Of a stretch of 64,000 bases of DNA, positions 11,680-21,939 are shown one piece after another; the stretch's first letter is position 1, and each line of letters starts with the position of its first letter. The notes beneath the pieces were generated by a model. It was not told the origin of the DNA. It saw only the letters and a list, made by a program, of their open reading frames with translations, and did not search any database. The position numbers and the translations under genes were made by a program. The stretch comes from Albula goreensis (lineage: Eukaryota; Chordata; Actinopteri; Albuliformes; Albulidae): assembly GCA_022829145.1 (NCBI GenBank), contig CM040743.1, forward strand, positions 27,207,646 to 27,271,645. Direction: 5' to 3'.

Positions 11680-12181
11680 CTGCGTTCCAATACAATATTC
11701 TCCTCGGATGCATTCCATTTCTCAAATTTCGTCTCCTCATCTCCTCCACTTGTCTCATCCTCTCCTCTGTGCCCTGGGAACTTATCTATGTGTCCTCCCT
11801 CCCTCCACTGTTCCAAAAAGGATGAGATTTTGCCTCCTCCACTTCTCCTCCAAACGAAGGATACATCAATGTATCCTACCATAGATGTCTTTTCACATTT
11901 GTGGGTGACATCGGGTGTGTTCAAATTCATTTTCTTGTCTCCTCATCTCCTCCATTCGTCTCTACCCCAGAAGTATGTTGAGGAAAGGAGGGGAGAAACG
12001 AGTGGAGGGAAGGAGGAAATGAGGAGATGAAATGAAAATTGGAACAGCTAATCCAATTAGCCCATCATCAAAGTTGACCTCAGTAATTAATGAAGTTGTA
12101 TAACTTGAATTGATTCCAAGGATACCTAAGCTAATCAAAATATTCTGTGGGATGGTCTCTGACTGGTCATGAGCACAATGA
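11680..12181. mobile_element. Cluster of partial MITE copies (gggtgcgttcca family)
   Basis: This block contains two overlapping or partial copies of the family fully seen at 12182-12588. One begins near 11709 (gcattccatttctcaaattt) and stops mid-element at about 11910. Another starts at about 11913 (gggtgtgttcaaattcattt) and runs through ggaacagctaatccaattag and tgagcacaatgat up to the next copy. The CT-rich subterminal strings and the atacatcaatgtatcc core are shared with the copies at 54.0 and 56.8 kb. Confidence 0.65.
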
Positions 12182-12588
12182 TGGGTGCGTTCCAATACTC
12201 AAATTTCATCTTCTCATCTCCTCTGTGCCCTGGAAATGAGAAGATGAAGTGAAAAATGGAACAGCTAATTCAATTAGACCATCAACAAAGTCGTCTTTGA
12301 CTATTGATGAAGTTGTGTTCCGTGTTTCTGTTTCCGTTTCCATGGATACCTAAGCTAATCAAAATATTCTGTGGGATTGTCTTTTATTCTGACCAGTTTT
12401 GAGCACAATGATGTCACCCAGAAATGTGAATGTGAACTTCCACAGTGGGATACATCAATGAATCCTTCGTTTGGAGGAGAGGAGGAGGAGAAATCTCCAT
12501 CTCCTTTCTTTTTGGAATAGTGGAGGGAGGGAAGACACATAGATGAGTTTCTGGAGGAGACAAAATTTGAGTATTGGGATGCACCCAC
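12182..12588. mobile_element. MITE, ~407 bp, inverted gggtgcgttcc ends
   Basis: The left end is gggtgcgttccaatactcaa. The right end, reverse-complemented, is gggtgcatcccaatactcaa, giving a TIR of about 30 bp with few mismatches. No coding capacity. The core (gattgtcttttattctgacc, gagcacaatgatgtcaccca, gggatacatcaatg) is repeated in inverted orientation at 56.8 kb and partly at 54.0 kb. I cannot assign the superfamily and do not see a clear target duplication. Confidence 0.75.
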
Positions 12589-12599
12589 TGTCACTTTTT

Positions 12600-13336
12600 A
12601 TCCAGCTGTCCAATCACGCTGAAAGATGGGAGGGAAAAACAATACACAGGAGAGGCAGGTTGTTGGTGTCTAAACAAGATGACATGCGTGTAGTGATAAA
12701 CAGATAACTCTGCAGTTCACTTGGTAGTGATAGTCCTTTATGTGCCATCTAAACATGGGCATTTTTCATGTGTTGACGCGGTATATTTTGCCGCGTAGAC
12801 AATTATGCTAAAATGTTTTGTCCCTGATGGCTCGCCATAACCAAGGGGCCAGCTTTTCAGCTCTCGACCGAAGCACCGGAACAAGGCTGTGGGCTGAAAC
12901 ACAATTTTTCCATTGGGCTCCATTCATTTTCAACAGAATATTTAAACAAGTTATTCTCATGTAATATTTAATCTTAGCTCAAAATAAAATTAATGCTCAC
13001 GACATTATATTGCAGCAGTTTTGTTACCATACACTTAAGATAGACATTTTTATTTTCTCCAAAATTGCTGTGATGTCAAGATTTATACGGCAATGATGTG
13101 CATGAGTTGCAATGACGTGCAATGAGTTGGGTGCGAGGGTATTTTGGCTTGCTGGCCTTAGTTATGGTCTTGACAGGCAGGAAAGCTTATTACAGGACGT
13201 AGAATCTCCGTTCCTGTCCTGTTGAAAGTAAACAAAAATGGGAACTATTACTGACTGTTTGTTTATGTTGTTTATTTTTTAACAAATGTGGAATCTCTCT
13301 TAAAATCACTGAAACAACCTGCAAGTTTTTGACAGC
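12600..13336. other. Intergenic, nothing recognised
   Basis: No coding similarity or named repeat recognised. A 61-codon open frame on the minus strand (12738-12923) has no visible domain. Confidence 0.4.
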
Positions 13337-13434
13337 AGGGGGGTATTTCAGATAGGTGGTTCAACAAACCCTGACCTTAAACTTGAACTCTGGGTTGAAC
13401 AAATCTGAAGTAACATATCCAGAGTTTTCAGTTT
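13337..13434. mobile_element. Left remnant of a PIF/Harbinger-like element
   Basis: The sequence gggggtatttcagatagg, with ggttcaacaaacc and tctgggttgaac blocks, has the look of Harbinger termini in fish and amphibians. It is cut off exactly where the Gypsy LTR begins. The opposite end and the transposase lie beyond the Gypsy element, at 18157-19700. Assignment rests on terminal motifs and position only. Confidence 0.45.
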
Positions 13435-13651
13435 TGTAATGTTTCTAAGGTACACTGAAAAAACATGGGTTCATAAAACAATACATTTATTAACGAGGAT
13501 GACAAACTTAAAATGTGCATCCAGCATGGTGCTGTGTCTTCAACTACCAGTCTATACTGTGCTAATAAAGACAATTCAAGTATAGTTCACCTTTAGCTAC
13601 GCTACACATTTCAGCCCTCTAGTGGTCGGAAATATTATCAACATCATTACA
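13435..13651 (-). repeat. 3' LTR of the Ty3/Gypsy element
   Basis: Shares about 150 bases of clear similarity with 17971-18156 (ttcataaaacaata, gtgcatccagcatggtg, accagtctatactgtg, caagtatagtt). Read on the minus strand it starts TGTAATGATG directly after a purine-rich tract (aaagaaaagggga), the expected polypurine tract, and ends near ...CATTACA. It is 217 bp long. Confidence 0.82.
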
Positions 13652-13849
13652 TCCCCTTTTCTTTAGACGTAAGCTATACACAAACAAGCTATTTATATAG
13701 AAACTTTACTTTTACATAAAACTGTACTACAGTATTCTTTTAAACCACAAACAACATTTTTCATGTTAATGCACAAGTGTCCATGTTTGATTTCAGTTCT
13801 CATTTATTCATTTATTTATTTATTCATTTATTAAGGATACAGCTCATTC

Positions 13850-16800
13850 TTTTGCTTTAAAGATTCAGCCTGTCAGGTGCTTTGACACTGCATGTGGATC
13901 TTCTCAGCACAGGTAAATGAGTCTGCTCAGCTGTTCCGCTGTTTTCTGGCACTGGTGGTTGAACTGATGCAGTGCTGGCTGGATCTTCATTTGAATCTTC
14001 ATTTGTCTGTTCATGCAGTGTATGTTTTCAGCAGGCTTCTTCGATTCCTCCTCAGGATTTGACCATCCTCTGTTCTGATGGTGTAGGATCTCAGACTTCC
14101 TCTAGAACAGTGGCTTTCTCGTTCCAGGTGTTTGAATCTTTTATTCTCACTGTGTCATGTCTTGCCAGTAGCACTAAGTTACTCATTGACTTGTCATAGT
14201 TTGCTTTTTGTATCTTTTGCAGATGCTTTTGCTTCTGTTTCAATTTGTTCTTTTTTCATTCTGCAGTGTAGGGAATTGTGGTGTGTAGCCATGGATGGAT
14301 TATGACAAAATGGATCCCTGTGCATGAAATCTCAAAAGGCCCTCCACCCCACCAACCTTCAAATAGGAAAAGGCAATTTTTTTTTGAATGTTAAAACAGA
14401 AGCCCCGAACAAAGTGATGCTGAGTAGACACAAAAGAAACAATGGAACAAGTTAAACGGCAAACACACTGGCTTGCAATAAATTTCTTCCAGGCTTTGCT
14501 TCTTGCTAAAGTGGTGGCTCTGAATGAGCGTGTCAATGGCAATGATAAACATATTAACTTTGAAGTTAAATCATTCATCAAGATCAACATCGTTCTCTGC
14601 ATTCTCATTGGCCATCCTGTCTGTATGTGTTGTTAACGCAAGGTCGAGCGCTTCCCCCTCGAAACTATCAAGAAGGTGTCTTTGTACAGCCTCAAAGTCA
14701 TACAATTACTCAAGTGCTCTGAGAGCCACATCGAGGTGCAAATAGAACTAGTGGCTTGAAACCTAGATAAAACGATGTTCCAAAATTTAGCCATGAATGC
14801 CATCTCCAACATTTCCAATTTTGCGCAGCTGAGTGCCACAGCCTCAGACTGCATTTCCCTTTTTTCTGTTATCTGTGGAAAATGCTCTTAGCATATCATC
14901 TGTCTTTTGAAAATTTTGCCATAGTGCATTCGTAGACTCAGCACAGCAGCTCCAGCATGTAGTGGAGAGGGATTTAAGAGTTAGGTCAATGCAGAAATCT
15001 CCAAATATCCTGCCCCGTCAATGCGTGGAGGCCGAGGCTGAGACTGGCGCGTTTGACATTTGACCTATAGCCTACGACATTATGACATTATGCGATTTAA
15101 TCAGCTAATTTACAAAATAGTCAAATAAGTTCAATAATCATAATACTTTTTCAAAATCAAATTTACTCCAATATTTTAAAAACAAAAATAATGTACACAT
15201 TAAAAGAAAAGATAATAAATCTTAAGGACAAGGGCCCCCATTGGCTCCAAGGCCCTGGGCATGTGCCCTCTTTGCCCATGTGGTAATCTGTCTATGTGCA
15301 TAGCCTACGTTCCATAAGAAACTCAGCAAGAGACATGCGATGTCCAAGCAACGAAGCTCGTAACTCAACAGAGCTAGATATGGATCTGAGCTACTGTCTT
15401 GTGCTTTCCTGAGCAGCTGTTTGACTATGTGCACTCCTTTCTCTGCTTTACTGTTTGACTGGGCATACAGGGGGCTTGAAGTCACATGTTGAAAGTCACA
15501 CTCTTCGGCGAGGTTCTGGAACTCTTGCAGCTATAGTATGGGACATTGTCACTGTAGACAATCTGGGGGATCCCATGTCTTGCAAAGATTGACTTCATGT
15601 GTTTGATCACACTTGCATTTTCACATACCTAGGTTCCCTTCGTGCAGCTTTTTCAGCATCTCTGGTCTCAATGACTGAAGAATGACGATTCTGTTCTTCC
15701 GAAGTAGAAGTCCATTGATGACCCACAGCTCTCCTCTGATGTTGTAATATTGTTGACATTCACCTCTAGGCCAACCCTCATTCAGATGCTTGATGATACT
15801 CTGTAGGCCTGTGACCTGCTTTGTTTCAGCTGCAATCTGCTTGGATTTCATGTCAGACACAAGTAGTGATTCAGTGATCAGGTTCATGTGGAGATTCACA
15901 TCAGTCTCTGTGGAACTCTTGCTGTGTGCTTCTCTCTGTGCTGCCGCTCTGGACAGAGCATCAGCAAGCACAATGTGCTTACCCGTTGTGCATGTCAGGT
16001 CAAAATCATAGCGTTGTATCTTAATCATCAGTCTTTGAATTCACGGTATTTCTTTCACCTTGCTCTTGTCTGGTTCCACACCTACCCCTGACAGCTTGTC
16101 TCCCAGAAAGGTAATTTCGTTCACAAAAACTGACATTTTGCCATGTTCATCTTCAGTCCATACTTCTGGATGTTTTGTAGTACTTTGATGAGCCTCTCAT
16201 TATGCTGCTCCAGTTTAGATCCCCATAGCACAATGACGTCCACTTACTCACGTACCTCTTCAATGCCCTCTATGATGTGCTCCATGGTCCCGTGGAACAC
16301 TTCTGGAGCTGAGGAGATTCTGAAAGGCATCCTTTGGAAACAATAGCGGCCATACGGTGTATTGAACATACAGTACTTGGGTTGCTTACAGCCCTGGGAT
16401 GCATCCAATTTGCTGAAGAATTTTCCACCGGCCATTTCACTTATTCTTATTATTATTCTTATATAATATTAATGGCATTCAGGTCTTTCGGATCCATGCA
16501 CACATTTAGGTTGCCATTCTGTTTCTTGACACACCACATTTGAATTCACCCAATCCATGGCTCCTCCACTCTCTTTATACCTCCCAGTGACGTTTTTTGG
16601 TCAAGTTCTTGCTTCAGCTTGACTCGTAGTGGCTGGGAGTATGTACGACTGGCTGTGCATCATCTTTTAGCTGTACCTTGTAGCTGAATGGTAAGATAAC
16701 AAACCCTTTGAAGTTGCCTGGATGCTGCTCCACTACTGACTCTACACTGTTCTGTGCATTTGCATTGTTGACGCAGTACACCCTCTCTACGAGGCCAACA

Positions 16801-17939
16801 TTTTCCCATGCTTTGTCACCTAGTAGTGAGGCATGTCCATCTGGAACTACTACAAACATGAGGTGATGTTCTTTTCCTTTAACTCTCACCTTGAGTCTTC
16901 ATGTGCCTTTGGTGTTGATGTGCTGTCCATTGTAGGCTTTTCAGAACAGAATTTGGATGGATGTGTGGCTTTACCTTCATGGCTCTGATGTCTTGCTCAC
17001 TCATCAAATTGGCCTTTGCCCCCACGTCCAGCTGGAGAGGAATGACAACTCCGATGGTCCAATTGTCCTGCTCAACTCTGTTCACATTTAACTGTTCAGT
17101 CCCTTTTGGCTTGATATCTTCCTGCACTACCATGCCTATGAAGAATGAATCACCAAGTGCAGTTTATTCCACGATATGCACACGTTCAACTCGGCTTTGT
17201 TTCACCTTGGAAAAGCATTGTTTTGCATAGTGATTCTGTCCTTTACCTGTTGCAGTCTTTGCCATAGCCTGGACATTGTTTTGATGCATGCCGAGTGCCA
17301 CCTCTTTTACATATAAAAGTCCCTTTTTTTACTGTTTAATCTGCCATTTTCTCTGTTTCTGTGTTTGTCCAGACACTGTGGCTCCTGCTGCACTGCCGTG
17401 GTCCCTTGCACCATCACCAAATGTTCTCGCATGCTGCAGGGATAATTCCCTAGCGTGGCATATCTTCACGGCTCCAGATAAGGTAAGTTCAGTCTCTTGT
17501 AGTAACCTCTCTCTTACTTTTTTGTCATTAATTTTGAACACAGTTTGATCACAGATCATTGAATTTTGCAGCACCCCAAAAGTGCATGTTCTAGCTTTTA
17601 ATTTCAAGTCAATAAAAAAAAGCGCCAAGGCTTCTGCATGCGTGATTAAATCATGTACCGTTTGAACATTTCATTTTTCTTTGGTGAACAGTGTTCATCA
17701 ATCTTCTTGACCACCTTGTTGAACTTTTCTTGTTGTCTGCATTGGTGTACACAAATGTGTTCAATACTTCCAATGCTTGAGGTTCCATGATGGTAAGTAG
17801 CAGTACAGTCGTCTGTGCATCTGGTTTGCTATCCAGTTCGAGGGCTCGCAGGTACAGCATGAATTGCTGTTTGAACGTCCACCACTCTGTCAACAATTCC
17901 AGTCCAAATCCGAGTTTCAGGTGGCTTCACACTGTCCAT
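13850..17939 (-). pseudogene. Gypsy gag-pol relic
   Basis: Gag begins at 17939-17937 (MDSVKPPETR) with the capsid-like LRALELDSKPDAQ block. Two CCHC-type knuckles follow near 17,230-17,320. The protease motif is DVGAKANLM instead of DTGA (near 17,030). RT blocks FSKLDASQG and PYGRYCFQRMPF lie at about 16,350-16,430. The catalytic YVDD is destroyed: a stop and VDV at about 16,228-16,240. The RNase H tail (TGKHIVLADALSRA) and the integrase zinc-finger start (LHEGNLGM) follow at 15,620-15,980. The integrase core keeps one Asp (YSDN) and the Glu of KAEKG. The integrase C-terminal part (NTWNEKATVLEEV, then RTEDGQILRRNRR) is at 13,990-14,200. Multiple stops and frameshifts. Confidence 0.88.
14290..15300 (-). 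mobile_element. ZMYM1-like hAT fragment nested in the Gypsy integrase
   Basis: Minus-strand frames give TNALWQNFQKTDDMLRAFST (about 14,880-14,940), then LEMLEMAFMAKFWNIVLSRF with ATS, then a FNFKVNMFIIAIDTL block (about 14,510-14,570). The order and motifs fit the DUF4371/hAT transposase-like proteins related to ZMYM1. The Gypsy integrase reads up to about 15,295 (SLAEFLMERRLC) and resumes at about 14,290, so this piece was inserted into it. TIRs were not located and the borders are approximate. Confidence 0.6.
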
Positions 17940-17952
17940 GACTTCTATATCT

Positions 17953-17970
17953 GGGCCACATCTTGTACCA
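17953..17970 (-). promoter_or_regulatory. Probable primer-binding site of the Gypsy element
   Basis: Directly after the 5' LTR end (minus strand ...CATAACA) the sequence is TGGTACAAGATGTGGCCC. The TGG start abutting the LTR is the expected position and form of a tRNA primer-binding site. Which tRNA it pairs with was not determined. Confidence 0.5.
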
Positions 17971-18156
17971 TGTTATGTTTTTTTCAAATATAAATTGAAG
18001 AATCTTGCCTTCATAAAACAATAAATTTAGTAAGAAGTATGGCGAACTTAATCAACATGTGCATCCAGCATGGTGTTGTGTCTTCTACCACCAGTCTATA
18101 CTGTGCCAGTACAAGTATAGTTAACTGGTAGCTATGTTATGCATTGCAACCAGTGA
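17971..18156 (-). repeat. 5' LTR of the Ty3/Gypsy element (truncated end)
   Basis: Matches the LTR at 13435-13651 over its first ~160 bases, then diverges or is deleted after tagctatgttatgcatt, where the left copy continues for another ~50 bases. A run of A begins at 18166. Confidence 0.75.
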
Positions 18157-19700
18157 TCGATTTGTAAAAAAAAAAAAAAAATTCAAGGAGGATGGTCAAC
18201 CTCGGAGTGGAAGGATGGTGGTATGTGCCTACATTTTTTATATACATGCACAATCATAAGAAAAATGACAAAAAATGTATTTGTAACCCATATTATTTAT
18301 ACAAAAACTATAAATAAATATTATTTTACTTACATAATAATTTTTTTACTCGCGATCCATCACACTCTCATTGGAATCTAAAATCTCATTCAAGATTAAA
18401 CATTGGCTGAGCTGTTGCCAAAGTTTTGTTACATAAGGAACATATGTATTAATAAAACAAGACTGGTTCTCACCTGTCATTTTCTTCTTCTTTACTAAAA
18501 AGGTCCTGCTGAACAGGTCACTTTTTAATTTTAACCTGTAGCATCTGCAATCCACATCCAAAGCAAAACTCACAGTGAAGTTGCATTAGCCAATGTGATG
18601 CATGCATTTGCAGGCTCCAATATAAGCAATAAGCAATCAAAAGCCACAAAGGCACAGAGGATACAAAATGACACAAACTGGAGGGCAAATAATGTAAGAT
18701 TGATATGAATATCGCTGAGGTTCATCTTTTCGCAATTAAGCGATACATAGCAGCTAATTCCATTATACCAAAGGGGATGGGAAGGGAGAATACAATTTTA
18801 GTGGTGGGTTAGTTGGAGACATGATTTCAACATATTACTTCTTTGACTGCTCTTCCATATTGGTGATCAGCAAGATGGAAGGGGTCGTCTTCCTCTGTGT
18901 CATTTATTTGTATGACTGGGTGTCACTTTCTTCAAATTGTAGCAATATCATGGAGCATGACACAAGCCACAATAATATCACATGCCCTCTCTGGAGTGAC
19001 TCTGAGCCTACTCCAGCACCTGAACCAGGCCTTGAGAATTCCAATGGTCATCTCAACCCTTGCTCGAGTCCTGCAGTGAGCCAAGTTGTAGCATTGCTTT
19101 GCTCCAGGCTCAGAGTGAAGGTAAGTGGTAATCAGTGTAGGCAGGCAGGGGTACCCTCAGTCCCCAAGTAGCATGCCATCACACTGTCCTGCAATCAAAT
19201 GGGGGGTGGGTGGACAGTGTGTGTATTTTTACTGTAACTGATCACAATTTTTCTTCTGCACTGTAAAGATAATATGTGATGCAGCCTGCATCATTACAAA
19301 TGTTGAAGCCTCTGGGCTCTGTCCTTGACTCATGGATTTATCATAAGTCTGCTCTGAGCAATAATAATAAAAAACTGTCCCCCAGTTTTTTCTGAAGTAC
19401 TCCTCTGGGAGCAATAAAATATCAAACCGGGGTCTGATAACCTCTTTTGTTGAAGAGATCTCCGAATAATTTGAGCTTCAATGTCAACTACATCTCAGGA
19501 AAGGACATGCAATGTCTGATAACACACGGAGAGTTGCAGGTTCAGCAGGTGCTCTGATAAGTAGCCTAACTTGAGGTTACTTCAAGTAAACCTACACAAG
19601 ATCAAGTTAGCTTCAGAGCGCAAGTTGCCAAAGTAACTGACCTCAAGTTAAGCTGATCTTGCTTTTTGAAACCAAAATCCCCAGATTTCCATTAACTCCA
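18157..19700 (-). mobile_element. PIF/Harbinger element, right part
   Basis: Contains a Harbinger (DDE_4, HARBI1-like) transposase relic on the minus strand. It ends near 19,690 in sequence that, reverse-complemented, reads gggattttggtttcaaaaag, a typical Harbinger-type terminus. The likely other end is at 13,337, now separated by the Gypsy insertion. The central part (18,170-18,930) shows no domain. Confidence 0.6.
18932..19200 (-). pseudogene. Harbinger (HARBI1-like) transposase C-terminal relic
   Basis: The minus strand encodes CYNLAHCRTRARVEMTIGIL, then KAWFRCWSRLRVTPERACDI and IVACVMLHDIATI before a stop at 18934-18932. This is the conserved end of Harbinger transposases, where E of the VEMTIG helix is the last catalytic residue. 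The preceding GYPCLPTLI-type block is frameshifted. Fragments at 19,230-19,410 may be further upstream parts. Confidence 0.85.
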
Positions 19701-19703
19701 AGG

Positions 19704-19741
19704 TTCAGGAAGCAGGTTTTTTGCTAAACCTGCTTCCTGAA
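19704..19741. repeat. Perfect 16-bp inverted repeat (hairpin)
   Basis: ttcaggaagcaggttt at 19704-19719 is the exact reverse complement of 19726-19741, with a 6-base loop. It lies just outside the Harbinger end and may be a small fold-back remnant of a related MITE. Confidence 0.8.
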
Positions 19742-19744
19742 AAT

Positions 19745-21305
19745 CCCATAGGTTACTTTGTATATTTTTGTATTTTGGGTTGTGAAGATTGGTGTTGCGA
19801 AATAATGCGTAGGATGTCTGGGTGAGAATCATTTTGCAAATAGTAGTAAATTGTTTTGTATGTAACTTGTAAATGTATTTCCCTCCGTTCATGACCTGTC
19901 CGTCACCATCTCATGTATTTTCACTTTTTTTGTGGCTAATTGTAAATACTAATGAAAATTTAGGAACATTTAAGTATGGTATTGTGTCTTTATTTAAGGC
20001 GATCATGGGTGTAATTCATACTTGCCAACTATAATGTAAGGGAAATGGTGAGTGGGAGGTAGTTTGGGTGATCCTGTGCCTGTTGAGTAGTGGATTATTA
20101 ATAATATTAATAATTATAATTAATAAGAATTAATTAATAATATTGGTTATTAAAAGTGTTAAGTATTCAAGACATACATACATGAAACGGCTTATTAAAT
20201 GGGGTTTGTGTTAGTTTTGAGGATGTCCAACCAGTGAGATTCACTTTCACGGCAGTGAGAAGACGAAGGGGAAGAACATGAGTCTTTGCTAGTATTAAGA
20301 CATTTTGATGATTTGTAATCCTGAGTAATCCTATTGAACAACTGGCCTCCTACTATAAGAAACAATAAGGTGCTGAATCCAAAAAAGACAAATCACTGAT
20401 GAAAAGGTTGGACAACATTAGCATTAAAAGGTTTTAGCAGACTCTCAAACAAACAGCACAGACACATTTCAGCACTGTGTGCAGAAATGCGTCCATGCTG
20501 TTTGTGAGTCTATTACAACATTTTTATACAAGTGCTCTCCAACTTAAATCTGGGCATGCGTAAAACCGTATTTATATCCTAGGCTATCAAATAAAAGACA
20601 GTCAACAATAACCTTACAACAAATAATCTCCTACACATCGATTAATCTTAATTCCCTAACGGTGTACATTACTGTAAATAGGCTGTCTTGCAATTATCTT
20701 CACAATGTATTTAAATATACTGCAGCATACTGACTGTACTTCTGTGTCTTTATTGAAATCAAATTCATACAGACATTAGCCAAAATATAGAAATTTCATG
20801 ATTTAGACTACATAAAAAACATGCATTTTTATCTTAATTATGAACTCAACATTAATCTCTGCTGCCAAAAAGTTTATAAGATAATTAATTGCATGAAAAA
20901 ATGAATGAATCACCAAATTCTTGTTTATTTACTATAAAAATGTATTTGTCAGTTGTTTTAGGCTATGCGTTTTCTCAGACACAATGCTCCAAACGTGGAC
21001 ACGTTTTTTGTGGAGTGGAAAGCTCAGCTAGCAAAAGGGAAGGGTAGGGAGAGGGCTTTCAATTAACTTGTTCAACTGGTTCTGTAGTTGTTTCCATTGA
21101 TCTCTATTGGAGTCACTGTCTCTACATCTTTACATACTCTAAAGTGCCTACTCGGTGTGTGAAACCACCTCCGATTGTGTGTTCAGTCTGACGTGGGCAG
21201 GGCTTTTCCCGTCAGCTGTGCTAGGGTCCTGAAGGGAACCTTGGTGGGTCATTCTGTCTCACCCCCTGGGGTTTGGTGTATTCACCTCCTAGGTGTAGCG
21301 GATAC
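19745..21305. other. Intergenic, AT-rich, nothing recognised
   Basis: Contains an AT-rich patch of repeated taataat/attaat strings at 20,090-20,150. No coding similarity seen. Confidence 0.4.
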
Positions 21306-21309
21306 TCGT

Positions 21310-21415
21310 GGCAATCCAAGTTGGGATGTGTAGTGAATTAGTCATTGTGATTCCTATTTTGATGTGCAGTGAACTACTCATTGTGATCCCAATTTGGATG
21401 TGTAGCGAACTACTC
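21310..21415 (+). repeat. Short tandem repeat, 36-bp period
   Basis: Units start with gatgtg at 21325, 21361 and 21397, exactly 36 bases apart, each continuing tagtgaa/cagtgaa, ctactcattgtgat and cc(a/t)atttt-like strings. A partial unit precedes the first. Confidence 0.75.
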
Positions 21416-21939
21416 TTTTTTGCATTAGTTTTTATGCATTAGTGAAAGCAATTGTAAACCTCCTGCAGGGCCTATCAATTGGGCTCCTCTAGCAAGTCTC
21501 CGCCACAGACAGCTCCTCAACTGCTCCTCCATCAATTGTGGACTAGCCTTTGTAAGCTGTCTCCCTTGCTGCTGTGGCTTACATATATCTCAATTATACA
21601 CATTGTAAATCATATGTTCAATTAGTTAAGCGTATTTTTAATTATTTTATACATAAAACATTGTTTTTCTTCACACTGAATACACACACACATGATAATA
21701 AGCACTATAAAATACATTAAAAATCACATATATGGAGGAGCACTTCCAGGGTGCGTTATGGAGTAGACGTGAACCACGAGGTCCCAACCTTTACACCAAA
21801 ATGGGCTATAATTTGTTAAAACAATCTGATTAAGTGATTTTTTTATTTTGAAATTTTGAGAGTCGACAGAATATTTAAGCTTTTGGCACAGATTTCTGGA
21901 TGAAAAATTGCTCCCAAACCCCCTAAAACCGTGCAAGCT

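Larger units (their letters stand above)
13435..18156 (-). mobile_element. Mag-type Ty3/Gypsy LTR retrotransposon, decayed
   Basis: Two LTRs flank, in minus-strand order, a primer-binding site, gag with zinc knuckles, protease, reverse transcriptase, RNase H tail and integrase. The protein blocks are the fish 'K02A2.6-like' Mag family type. The integrase is interrupted by a hAT-like insertion at about 14290-15300, and part of the integrase core is deleted near 15,620. The element itself appears to sit inside a Harbinger element. The LTR copies differ by many substitutions and by a deletion at the end of the right copy, so the insertion is not recent. Confidence 0.88.
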
